Source: Kordiimonadales bacterium IMCC3096
GTDB lineage: Bacteria > Pseudomonadota > Alphaproteobacteria > Minwuiales > Minwuiaceae
Assembly: GCA_016865035.1 (NCBI GenBank)
Contig: CP018227.1
Location: 1,396,001 to 1,460,000, forward strand
Length of the DNA stretch: 64,000 nucleotides
Direction of reading: 5' to 3'
How positions within the stretch are numbered: position 1 is the first letter of the stretch; each line of letters begins with the position of its first letter. Both the position numbers and the translations under genes were made by a program. Below are positions 16,147 through 24,218 of this stretch, in pieces. A model generated the notes under the pieces. That model ran no database searches and was not told the origin of the DNA. It worked only from the letters and a program-made list of their open reading frames with translations.

Positions 16147-16845
16147 TCAGCCGCCGGCCGCTGCGGCGGCGTTGCGGTTGGCCAGGGCCGCGTCCAGCGT
16201 TTTCGCGGCGCGCAGGTCGTGTGCGACGGCCAGTTCTTCCGCGCGATCAGCGTCACCTGCCGCGACCGCATCGAGGATCTCGCCATGCTGACGCCAGATC
16301 TCGCGCGGCGGCTCGGCATGGCGCAGCACCTCGCCCATCGCCCGGCGCAGATAGCGCCAGTGCGGCTCTGCAGCCCGGGCCAGCAGGGGGTTGCCGGAAT
16401 GCTCGTAGAGCATGGTGTGGAAGGCTTCGTCCTCGCGGACCTGCTCCCCCACCGCGCCCTTCGCCACCGCCGCCGCGCCGCGCTGCAGGATTTCCTGCCC
16501 CTGCGCCGCGATGGCCCGGCCAATCACCGGATCACCCGATGCACGGGTGGCGGACATGCGAACGGCCAGCCCATCAAGGACGGCGCGGATGTCGTAGTGG
16601 TGGCGCATCATATCCAGGTCCAGCGGCGTCACCTGCAAGCCGCGCCGGCCGATCTCCACCACCAGCCCGTCGGCCTTCAGCAGCGCCATGGCCTGCTGGA
16701 TCGGCTGCCGTGAAACGCCAAGCCGCTCCGCCAGATCCTCCTGCACCAGATGGGCACCCGCCAGCAGGTGGCCGTCACAGATCTCGTCGACGATGGCCTC
16801 ATAGACCTGCTGGGCCAGATTGGGTTGGGTGACAAGCGGCTTCAT
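16147..16845 (-). CDS. GntR-family regulator with FCD ligand domain
   Basis: The 232-residue protein has an N-terminal winged helix (LAERLGVSRQPIQQAMALLKADGLV, about residues 38-62) and an all-helical FCD domain with metal/ligand-binding residues such as DEAFHTMLYEHSGNP and the late histidine in WRQHGEI. FCD regulators usually repress catabolic operons until a carboxylate binds. It heads the operon with the acyl-CoA synthetase 31 bases downstream, and a perfect 12-bp palindrome sits just upstream of it. It closely resembles the second GntR protein at 27367-28056. Confidence 0.92.
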   Translation of the reverse strand: MKPLVTQPNLAQQVYEAIVDEICDGHLLAGAHLVQEDLAERLGVSRQPIQQAMALLKADGLVVEIGRRGLQVTPLDLDMMRHHYDIRAVLDGLAVRMSATRASGDPVIGRAIAAQGQEILQRGAAAVAKGAVGEQVREDEAFHTMLYEHSGNPLLARAAEPHWRYLRRAMGEVLRHAEPPREIWRQHGEILDAVAAGDADRAEELAVAHDLRAAKTLDAALANRNAAAAAGG

Positions 16846-16862
16846 GTCTTCGCATCCTGAAC

Positions 16863-16874
16863 TCTGAATTCAGA
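16863..16874. promoter_or_regulatory. Perfect palindrome upstream of gntR, candidate autoregulatory operator
   Basis: TCTGAATTCAGA is a 12-bp perfect dyad located 18 bases upstream of the regulator's start codon, in a short AT-rich stretch that could hold the promoter. GntR/FCD regulators commonly bind such dyads to control their own operon. The assignment is by position and symmetry only. Confidence 0.5.
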
Positions 16875-17000
16875 ATACAATATCATGAACTGCCGCTTCG
16901 TCAAGCGCTCCGACAGGCGAGAGTCGTATTCGCCTCAAGCGGCCTTTCGGGGAGCAGATGCTGGCGCGTGCCTGCGGGAAGGTGCTGAAGGTGACCGCCT

Positions 17001-18179
17001 TCAGAACGACTGGCCCATCCGGTACCAGAACCGCAGGGCATCACCCGCCCCGCCGCGCTCAACCAGAACGGCACCTGAGCGGACCGCCCCGATCAGGGCG
17101 TCCGGCATGCCGGTAATACGGTCCGGGACGCCATCACCGTCCAGGTCGGCATCGACGATGGCCACGGTCGTGCCCCGGTCCGCCGGGCCATGCGATGCAC
17201 GCATCTCGGCACGCACACCGCCCTCCGCCGGATGGAACAGGACGTTCGTCCGTATCCCGTTTGCGGCCACCACATGCAGCGGGCGGCGGGCATCTGCGGC
17301 AGGCTGCCCGAAGGATAGCCCCCCGCCCCAACCGCTCACCGCACCCGGCACCGGCAGCTCGGGGGCGATCCGGGCCAGCGGGCGGAACCCCTGGAACGGG
17401 TCACCGCGATAGATGTAGACCGCGCCCCTTCCGCCATCCTCCCCCGGTGCGCCAACGGCCAGATCATCAATGCCGTCGCCATCGACATCACCAAGGGCCA
17501 GTGCAGCACCAAAGCGGTCGCCGTCCTCGTCCTCATCCAGGATATTCTCAGGCGCCGACCCGTAGACCGACACCAGCCCGTAGATGTCGGCGGCACTCAG
17601 CAGGGGTACGCCGAGGGAGAGGTCGTGCAGGGCCGTTCCGGCGCAGCCAACCATGATCGAGTCGGGATCATAGGCGGTCAGCGGCATGTCCCCTTCGGTA
17701 TATCGACCGGCGGGATTGCGGATCACCTGGCATTCCTCCGGCACCGCATCATCGGGGCGGGCGAACTCGTGCCCGAAGCCCAGGGCATGCCCGAACTCGT
17801 GGACCGGTGCCTTGACGTTGATCGACAGGGCGGCCAGCGTCCACAGTTCCGGCAGTACGACACCATTGGCCATACCGTTCACATGGCGTCCGCGCGCCTT
17901 GGCATGCGGATGCGCCCGGCCAATGAAGATGCGAATGCCCTGACTGTCCGACCGGCAGCGTCCCCAGCCGGTGAAGACCAGCGCGCTTTCCTTTTCCCAG
18001 GACGCGCGAATGGCCTTCATTGCCAGTCGGCGTTCCTGCATGTGCCGGTCGAGCGGTCGCTCCCAGCAGACCGGGATCGTGGTGTCGGGCCACACGGAAT
18101 CTTCCGTGAGCGTCAGGGCGGTGGCGGCAGGGGCAACCAGCAGGAGCATCGCGACGGTCAGGAGTGATCCTGCCCTCAC
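17001..18179 (-). CDS. Exported zinc metalloprotease-like protein with FG-GAP repeats
   Basis: The 392-residue protein has a Sec signal (residues 1-21). A metzincin-type domain follows, with the zinc motif [11 protein letters not shown] (His127, Glu128, His131, His137) and a likely Met-turn in DSIMVGC (about Met176). A C-terminal part has FG-GAP repeats rich in calcium-loop motifs ([16 protein letters not shown] near 226-241 and [11 protein letters not shown] later). Combining a matrixin-like protease with an integrin-like beta-propeller segment is unusual. Only about two to three repeats are clear, too few for a whole propeller alone. It lies 12 bases downstream of the preceding gene in the PQQ dehydrogenase unit. 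Its target is unknown. Confidence 0.85.
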   Translation of the reverse strand: MRAGSLLTVAMLLLVAPAATALTLTEDSVWPDTTIPVCWERPLDRHMQERRLAMKAIRASWEKESALVFTGWGRCRSDSQGIRIFIGRAHPHAKARGRHVNGMANGVVLPELWTLAALSINVKAPVHEFGHALGFGHEFARPDDAVPEECQVIRNPAGRYTEGDMPLTAYDPDSIMVGCAGTALHDLSLGVPLLSAADIYGLVSVYGSAPENILDEDEDGDRFGAALALGDVDGDGIDDLAVGAPGEDGGRGAVYIYRGDPFQGFRPLARIAPELPVPGAVSGWGGGLSFGQPAADARRPLHVVAANGIRTNVLFHPAEGGVRAEMRASHGPADRGTTVAIVDADLDGDGVPDRITGMPDALIGAVRSGAVLVERGGAGDALRFWYRMGQSF

Positions 18180-18191
18180 GACCAGACCCGA

Positions 18192-18722
18192 TCAGTCGTC
18201 GTCATCCTTGACGTTCCGCACGACGAGTGCGATCCGATAGCCTTCATCGGTCTTGCCCACCAGGTGAAAGACGACAGGTTTCCTGTCGCTTCCCTTTACG
18301 TTCGGGGGTTCATCATAGACCACCCGGACACGATGGGTCGGCTCCAGATTGAAGGCGATCTGCGGTGTCTGCTTCAGCTTGTCGAACGTGGTGGGCGGCA
18401 CCTTCTCGATCGTGATCGATTCGATCTTGCGGCCCATGGAACGCAGGACCTGATAGCGGACGATATTGAACTTGATCCGCCCCGCGCGTTCCCAGTGCAC
18501 CAGTTTCTCGTACTTGTCGAAGTCCCGTTCGATAATGGCGGTCGCGACCTTCTCCAGCATCGCTTCCGGTGTCTGGGGATACTCCTGCGCCCGGGCATCG
18601 ACGGCAACGAACAGCAGAAAAACGAAGAGACCGGGCGCCAGCAGCGCCCGGCCCCCGGGGACTCCGGCAAGAAACCGGAGCCCCGTCAGCACAGCCTTCA
18701 GGTCAGTCGACCGCGAAGACAT
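18192..18722 (-). CDS. Exported protein of unknown function in the PQQ dehydrogenase operon
   Basis: This protein of about 176 residues has a hydrophobic export segment (about residues 27-45, ending ARAQ) and a small alpha/beta-looking domain rich in basic residues, ending in Asp-Asp-Asp-Asp. I do not recognise the family. The start ATG at 18722 overlaps the end of the PQQ dehydrogenase gene by 20 bases and follows GGGCGG, so translation is probably coupled. The compact exported domain after a signal could be an accessory or periplasmic chaperone of the dehydrogenase, but nothing in the sequence proves this. Confidence 0.75.
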   Translation of the reverse strand: MSSRSTDLKAVLTGLRFLAGVPGGRALLAPGLFVFLLFVAVDARAQEYPQTPEAMLEKVATAIIERDFDKYEKLVHWERAGRIKFNIVRYQVLRSMGRKIESITIEKVPPTTFDKLKQTPQIAFNLEPTHRVRVVYDEPPNVKGSDRKPVVFHLVGKTDEGYRIALVVRNVKDDDD

Positions 18723-20442
18723 GGATCGAACCGCCCTGCGGCACCGTCGGCACACGGCCTTCCGGCAGCAGACCAGCCAGCAGACCGCGCATGCGTTCCG
18801 CATCGACACCCCAGCCCGACTGGACCGCGATGTACTGCTTGCCGTTCACGGCGAAGGATGCCGGCGTGGCCGTCACACCCGAAGGCATCGGGTGCTCCCA
18901 CAGGATCTCGCCATTCCTGGCATCCATGGCCCGGAACTTCCGGTCCACGGTACCGCCGGTGAAGATCAGGTCACCGCCCGTGGCCAGCAAGGGCGCCCAG
19001 AAAGGCGTGTCCTTGAAGTCCGTGGCCCAGACCATCTTGCCCGTGTTCATGTCCCAGGCCTGCAACTTGCCGATGGTGACAGGCTTCGACGTGTCCTGGC
19101 TTTCATGAATGCGCATGCTCGACAGGATCACGTCGATCGGGATGCCGATGTAGAGCTGACCGGGCTCGTAATCCTCGATCTCGCCGCTGCCGCCCATCTC
19201 CGTGCACAGGTTCTCATGGCTCGGGATGTAGAGCAGGCCGGTCCTCGGGCTGTAGGCCTCCATGGGCCAGTCCTTGCCACCCCAGAGACTCGGGCAGAAG
19301 GTCGCCGTGCGGTTGAGGCCAGGCGTCGCCGACTCGCTGTAGGACGGACGCCCCGTTTCCGGATCGATGGCCGTGAACGCGGTCTGGCGGACATACTTGT
19401 CCGCAGCCACGAAGTTGATCGGACCATCCGCAGTGCGCTCCATCGACCAGATGAAGCCGTTGCGGCCGGCATGGACCAGTCCCTTGACCTTGCGGCCATC
19501 ACGCTCGATGTCCATCAGCACGGGTGCGGAGACCTCGTCCCAGTCCCAGGCATCGTTCCAGTGATACTGGTGATGCCCCTTGATCTCGCCGGAATTGATG
19601 TCTAACGCGATCACGGACGTCGTGTAGAGGTTGTCGCCCGGACGTGCCTCCGGCAGCCATGGGCCGCCGTTGCCCGTTCCGAAATAGGCAAGCTTGGTAT
19701 CCGCGTCGTAGTTGCCCTGCATCCAGACGGAACCGCCACCGGTCTTCCAGCTGTCACCCTTCCAGGTGTCATGACCAGGCTCGCCCGGCCCGGGAACCGT
19801 GTAGGTCCGCCAGGCTTCCGCACCGGTCTCGCTGTCGAAGGCAACGACATAGCCGCGAATGCCGAACTCACCGCCCGACACGCCGACCACGATCTTGCCT
19901 TCGGCCACCAGCGGCGAAAGCGTGGAATAGTAGCCCGCCTTGTAGTCACCGATGGTCGAGTTCCAGACCACTTCGCCGGTCTTGGCGTTCAGCGCGACCA
20001 TGCGCGCATCGACGGTGGCCATGTAGACCTTGTCGCCATAGAGACCGACGCCACGGTTTGTCGGATGCAGCTGGAACAGGTCCTCCGGGATCTCGTGCAG
20101 ATAGCGCCACAGCTCGTTCCCGGTTGCCGCATCCAGTGCGAACACCTGGTTCTGCGGGGTCGAGACATACATCACCCCGTCATTGACCATCGGCGGTGCC
20201 TGATGGCCTTCCGTCACGCCGGTCGCGAAGCTCCATACGGGACGCAGGCCCTTCACGTTCTCGGTCGTGATCTCGTCGAGCGGGCTGTACCCCCAACCCT
20301 CGTAGTTGCCGCGCCACTGCAGCCAGTTCTGGGGTTCCGGATTCTGCAGTCTCGCATCCGTCACGGGATTCAGATTCTGGGCAACGACACTTCCCGCCCC
20401 CAGGATCATGAGCGCCGCCGCCGCGGCCAGTGTTCTTCGCAT
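18703..20442 (-). CDS. PQQ-dependent alcohol dehydrogenase (methanol/ethanol type) with Asp-x-Asp metal signature
   Basis: The 579-residue periplasmic quinoprotein has a Sec signal (ending near VVAQ, residue 21) and an eight-bladed propeller with tryptophan-docking repeats such as AFDSETGAEAWR and AWDMNTGKMVW. The catalytic Asp300 in AWDWDEVSAP is followed two residues later by Asp302, the extra metal ligand seen in lanthanide-dependent XoxF/ExaF-type enzymes. The vicinal Cys-Cys of methanol/ethanol dehydrogenases is absent; the equivalent place reads QLHPTNRGVGLYGD. There is no cytochrome domain, so electrons must leave through a separate carrier, perhaps the Rieske protein encoded upstream. 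The start has GGAGG five bases before it. Confidence 0.92.
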   Translation of the reverse strand: MRRTLAAAAALMILGAGSVVAQNLNPVTDARLQNPEPQNWLQWRGNYEGWGYSPLDEITTENVKGLRPVWSFATGVTEGHQAPPMVNDGVMYVSTPQNQVFALDAATGNELWRYLHEIPEDLFQLHPTNRGVGLYGDKVYMATVDARMVALNAKTGEVVWNSTIGDYKAGYYSTLSPLVAEGKIVVGVSGGEFGIRGYVVAFDSETGAEAWRTYTVPGPGEPGHDTWKGDSWKTGGGSVWMQGNYDADTKLAYFGTGNGGPWLPEARPGDNLYTTSVIALDINSGEIKGHHQYHWNDAWDWDEVSAPVLMDIERDGRKVKGLVHAGRNGFIWSMERTADGPINFVAADKYVRQTAFTAIDPETGRPSYSESATPGLNRTATFCPSLWGGKDWPMEAYSPRTGLLYIPSHENLCTEMGGSGEIEDYEPGQLYIGIPIDVILSSMRIHESQDTSKPVTIGKLQAWDMNTGKMVWATDFKDTPFWAPLLATGGDLIFTGGTVDRKFRAMDARNGEILWEHPMPSGVTATPASFAVNGKQYIAVQSGWGVDAERMRGLLAGLLPEGRVPTVPQGGSIHVFAVD

Positions 20443-20495
20443 CGCATCCTCCTTTTTTGACCACCGGTTGATCCGGTTGTTTGGTTTGTTGATTC

Positions 20496-21149
20496 CTATT
20501 TCTTCGCGCCGCCGGGCGTGGCAGTCCAACCCGCCGCGGCCACGACATAGCCTTCCGCATCGACTTCGAGCGGCACCGCGGGAAGCTGCCGCCGCGCCGG
20601 GCCGCCCTTCACCGTACCGCCGGAGAGCGGATCAAAGATCGACAGGTGACAATGGCAACGAAGCTGCTGCTGCTTCGCCATCCAGGACTTGATGGTGCAG
20701 CCCTTGTGGGTGCAGACCGCCGAATAGACCAGGACGCCCCCGGCGCTGCGTGCGCGTGTCTCGGCATCCATCGCCGCTTCGTCCAGCTTCAGCATCAGCA
20801 ACCGGTTGTTGCGGTAGACGTCACGCGGCTCGTGCTTGTCGGGCGTCACCGGAAACCCCTCGACCGGTCTGGCACCGGATTCCAGCAGGTCTGCGGTAAG
20901 CAGCGTCTGCTTCAGTTTTCCCTTGGTGATCATGAACCGGTCACCGGGCTGCACGGGCATGTTGAGCGGACCTTCCGCAGCATGTGCACCGCCCGCCAGC
21001 CCAAGGCCGCCAACTGCGGCAATCGCCGCGCCGTACCCCATGACTGCGCGCCTGCTCAGCCCCTCGTCATCGCATTCCGCGCAACAACACGGTTCATTCC
21101 CGTCGGAAATGTTCTCGGCCTCTGTGGCCTTTCCTCTGACATTACTCAT
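20496..21149 (-). CDS. Tat-exported Rieske [2Fe-2S] protein
   Basis: The 217-residue protein has a Tat signal (LSRRAVMGYGAAIAAVGG, residues 31-48) and a Rieske domain with box I CTHKGC (146-151) and box II CHCHLS (165-170), including the disulfide pair typical of bc1-type Rieske proteins. The N-terminus before the signal contains CCCAEC (21-26), an odd cysteine cluster that would stay in the cytoplasm or be removed. It precedes the PQQ dehydrogenase gene by 53 bases, suggesting it is an electron acceptor for that enzyme. A purine-rich site (GGGGGAGAGAG) precedes the ATG. Confidence 0.88.
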   Translation of the reverse strand: MSNVRGKATEAENISDGNEPCCCAECDDEGLSRRAVMGYGAAIAAVGGLGLAGGAHAAEGPLNMPVQPGDRFMITKGKLKQTLLTADLLESGARPVEGFPVTPDKHEPRDVYRNNRLLMLKLDEAAMDAETRARSAGGVLVYSAVCTHKGCTIKSWMAKQQQLRCHCHLSIFDPLSGGTVKGGPARRQLPAVPLEVDAEGYVVAAAGWTATPGGAKK

Positions 21150-21256
21150 GCGTCTCTCTCCCCCTGTTGAAATATTAGGATTCGGATGACCCTACGGAAA
21201 CTTCTGTTGTGTATGTCTTGAAATACAGTGGTCTGCCGCAGCCCTCCCGCCGACAC

Positions 21257-22543
21257 TCAGGAGTGACCGGATCGGCCCACAACTATTTGAACCATCGTTG
21301 CAATTTGCCTCCGCAGCCGCTGCAGCCGGACGTGCCTGGACCACCGCGAGAAGACCGCCGGTTCCAGCACCTGTTCAGCTTCCTGCCCGAAGGCCGCGGC
21401 CTCGATCTTCCCCAGCGCCCTGGTTACAGCCGGTGGTGCGGTGGCCGCAATGTCACCCAGCGTCAGGGCATCGGGCGCCACCGTGGACCGGGCCCATGTG
21501 ACCAGCGCGCGGGCCGTGCCGAGCCCCGAAACGGTGCGCAACTGCCAACGCAGCCGCATGTCCGCCATCGACGGCACAGCAGCGCGCAGGAAGGCCCCGG
21601 CAAGGATCGCCATCGGGATGACGAGGATTGCGGCAAGCAGGATCAGGTAGAATGCGTCCTGATCCCGGCGGGCCGCGGCCTCAGCCATCAGTTCCGCCCG
21701 CAGCCTGTCGGCGTCGACGGCCAGCGGCTCTATGCGTGCGGCGGGAACACCGCTGCCGGCCGGCCGGGACTCGGAGGTGTTCCACCAGGTGACGGACACC
21801 GGCGGAATGTTCACCGCGCTTTCCGTCTCCACCGTTATGTCCCAGGACCGGGTGACTTCCGCCGTGGCACCGCCGGGTGTGAAACGGGTCCTGCGCTCCC
21901 CGGCCACGGCAACGATCCTGGCCCCCGGCGTGTCTCTCTGCACCAGCTCCGGCAGACGCTCCGCCGTCACCCCGTCGGCCAGCATCGTGACCGTGCGGCG
22001 GACCGTGTCGCCGATCCTCAGCGAGGCCACGTCCTTCGACCAGTCGTCCGTCAGTTCGATCCTGTCCGCCGCCACCCACCAGAACCCGTTGAGGTAACGG
22101 TGCGCGGGCTGCACCTGCAGAACCCGCGCCTCGGATTCGTCCCGGAACCCGACACTGGTGCCGTCGGCACGCTCCACCGCCCCTGCAGCCCGGATCGCCG
22201 GGATCTCGAGCACGCCGCTGCGCGTCGGGAACAGGGCGATGACGCGCTGGTGCCGCCAGCCCGACCCGCCATATGTGGAGAATTCGCTGGTGCGCGGACG
22301 GGAGGCGACATGCCGTTCCGCATCCGCGATCTCGGGCACGTCGATGCGCAGGGACCAGAACGGAAACCGGGAGACCAGCGTGATCCGCAGCAACACCTGC
22401 TGTTGTACGAATATGGCACCGCCCGGTTCCCCGGCCGTCACGATCTCGACCTGCAGTTCCGGAACGTCGGGCGCCCTTTCGTTCTGGGCCACGGCAAGCG
22501 GAGGGCAGAGCAGAATGCAGATCACGCCGAGGAGCCACTTCAT
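21257..22543 (-). CDS. BatD-like membrane-anchored protein
   Basis: The 428-residue protein has a Sec signal (residues 1-19), beta-rich extracytoplasmic domains with the opening of BatD family proteins (residues 28-75), a transmembrane segment near 300-325 (AFYLILLAAILVIPMAILAG) and a cytoplasmic tail. BatD and the related MxaA are thought to help load or protect periplasmic enzymes together with MoxR ATPases. It is the last gene of the moxR operon; its ATG overlaps the upstream stop. It ends 108 bases from the start of the Rieske gene, which runs in the same direction. Confidence 0.83.
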   Translation of the reverse strand: MKWLLGVICILLCPPLAVAQNERAPDVPELQVEIVTAGEPGGAIFVQQQVLLRITLVSRFPFWSLRIDVPEIADAERHVASRPRTSEFSTYGGSGWRHQRVIALFPTRSGVLEIPAIRAAGAVERADGTSVGFRDESEARVLQVQPAHRYLNGFWWVAADRIELTDDWSKDVASLRIGDTVRRTVTMLADGVTAERLPELVQRDTPGARIVAVAGERRTRFTPGGATAEVTRSWDITVETESAVNIPPVSVTWWNTSESRPAGSGVPAARIEPLAVDADRLRAELMAEAAARRDQDAFYLILLAAILVIPMAILAGAFLRAAVPSMADMRLRWQLRTVSGLGTARALVTWARSTVAPDALTLGDIAATAPPAVTRALGKIEAAAFGQEAEQVLEPAVFSRWSRHVRLQRLRRQIATMVQIVVGRSGHS

Positions 22544-23355
22544 TGCGCCCGCTCCCGCAGTTTCTGGGCGTTGCGCAATCGCGCCGCCAGCACCTGCTCC
22601 GGGTGATCGACGATGCGCCGCAACAGTTGTTCCGCATGCTGTACCGATTCCGCGCGCCGGATCTTTGCCGCCGATGCGCCGGTCAGTCCCTCCGGCGCCT
22701 CCCGAGGCCGCTCGCCTGCTTCCGCCGCGCCCGCACGGGCCTTGCCGTCCGGCGCGACATCGCCAGGCGTGCTGCGGCCACTGCCGGCAGCGGATTCAGT
22801 GCCGGGCTTCTTCGACGGGGTCGATTCCCCCCCACCCGCACTGTTGCCATCCTCCCGCACGGGGGCATCGCTGGCCGGATCGCCGCCGTCACGCTGCTTC
22901 AGCATGCCGTCCTGCCAGATGCCCATCCGCTTCTTGTTCCGGCTTTCCTCGATCAGACGTTCCTCTGCCGCCCGGGCACGCCGGACCAGTGCCAGATTGT
23001 GCCGCGCGTCGGCATGTTCCGGCTCAAGCCGCAGCACCGCCTCATAGGCGGCAACGGCCCCCGTCCACTGCCGCACCTGCGCATAGGCCGTGCCGAGGTT
23101 GTAGAGCGAGAGGGCACTCTTGGTCTGGACGAAGGATCCCGCCGCCCGATACATCCGCCCGGCGCGATACTCGGCCACGCCCTGCCATACCGGATCATCG
23201 AACAGATAGGCCGCCTCCCTGGCCCGTCCCCGCTGCATCAGGTCCTGGGCGACAAGGTGCGGCTCCAGCGGTCGGTCAAGCGCCGGGATCAGCCAGCCGG
23301 CCCCAACAGATGCGACCAGCAGGACGACGGTGACGATCAGGCTGCGCAGGGTCAT
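22540..23355 (-). CDS. TPR protein, BatC/MxaK-like
   Basis: The 271-residue protein has an N-terminal transmembrane segment (residues 4-22), then TPR-type helices (LYNLGTAYAQVRQWTGAV and AYEAVLRLEPEHADARHNLA, about 80-130) and a long low-complexity stretch rich in Gly, Ser, Pro, Ala and charged residues. BatC-type proteins pair with BatA/BatB von Willebrand proteins in MoxR operons. The start at 23355 overlaps the stop of the upstream gene (ATGA), and its own stop overlaps the BatD start in the same way, so the operon is tightly coupled. Confidence 0.83.
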   Translation of the reverse strand: MTLRSLIVTVVLLVASVGAGWLIPALDRPLEPHLVAQDLMQRGRAREAAYLFDDPVWQGVAEYRAGRMYRAAGSFVQTKSALSLYNLGTAYAQVRQWTGAVAAYEAVLRLEPEHADARHNLALVRRARAAEERLIEESRNKKRMGIWQDGMLKQRDGGDPASDAPVREDGNSAGGGESTPSKKPGTESAAGSGRSTPGDVAPDGKARAGAAEAGERPREAPEGLTGASAAKIRRAESVQHAEQLLRRIVDHPEQVLAARLRNAQKLRERAQ

Positions 23356-24218
23356 GCCGGCCTCCGGAACAGCAACAGCCAGAGAAGACCGGCCAGGCCA
23401 ACGAGCCACGGCCGCAGCGGCGTCTGACCGGAGAACTCCGGAGAACCATCGACCAGACTCGACACCGTCTGCGCCAGTTGCCGGTCCAGGGTCGCGGAGT
23501 CCGTCGCCATGACCAGGGTCGCGTTGGTCTCGTCCGCCAGGGCGCGGATTGCCGGTGGCGGCTGGCTGCCGGGGGTGACATGCACGATCGCCCGCAGCCA
23601 GCGGTCCCGCGCCAGCTTGCGCGAAGGCACCGCCGTCGCGGACGTGACCAGCACCACCTGCCCCGCGATCATCCCTGCCCGCACCAGCATGGCCTCCGCA
23701 TGGGCAAAGGCGCGATGCGGTTCGTGCCCGCCGACAGGCATCAGGGCGGGTTCAAGCACGGCGAGATAGCGCTCGAAATGCTGCAGGTCGGTGGTGAAGG
23801 GCACCACATCGAAGGCATCGCCGGTCGCCGCGACCAGCGCCACGGGGATGCCGGTCTGCCCGGCGGCGACAGTGGTCGCCATGCTGCGCACCGCGGCGGC
23901 ACCGTCAGCGTCGGAAAGATCGACGACAACCACACGCCCGGCCAGGTTGGACACCGCCGCCGAAGGTTCGGCCTGCAGCACCGGCCCGGCCAGCGCCAGT
24001 CCAAGCACCAGCCACAGTGCTGCTGTCGTCAGGGTCGCCAGACGGTCATGTGTGACCCGGACCTGACCGGCAACGATGGTCCGCATCTCCGGGCTGACCA
24101 GACGCTGCCAGGAACCGGGCAGATGCAGACGGGCACCTCCGGAACGGAGCCTGTCCGCCAGAACGGGCCAGGCGGCAAGCAGGCAGACCAGCAGAAACCA
24201 GGGGTGCAGCAGGGTCAT
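23352..24218 (-). CDS. Membrane von Willebrand A-like protein with incomplete metal site, BatB/MxaL-like
   Basis: The 288-residue protein has the BatA/BatB layout: an N-terminal hydrophobic segment, a second near residues 60-80, a central A-type domain and a C-terminal anchor (residues 270-284). The first metal-site motif reads DLSDADG, where classical MIDAS motifs are DxSxS, so metal binding is probably reduced or lost. It pairs with the intact von Willebrand protein encoded immediately upstream with an ATGA overlap. In mxa operons the comparable gene is mxaL; the equivalence here is inferred from order. Confidence 0.78.
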   Translation of the reverse strand: MTLLHPWFLLVCLLAAWPVLADRLRSGGARLHLPGSWQRLVSPEMRTIVAGQVRVTHDRLATLTTAALWLVLGLALAGPVLQAEPSAAVSNLAGRVVVVDLSDADGAAAVRSMATTVAAGQTGIPVALVAATGDAFDVVPFTTDLQHFERYLAVLEPALMPVGGHEPHRAFAHAEAMLVRAGMIAGQVVLVTSATAVPSRKLARDRWLRAIVHVTPGSQPPPAIRALADETNATLVMATDSATLDRQLAQTVSSLVDGSPEFSGQTPLRPWLVGLAGLLWLLLFRRPA

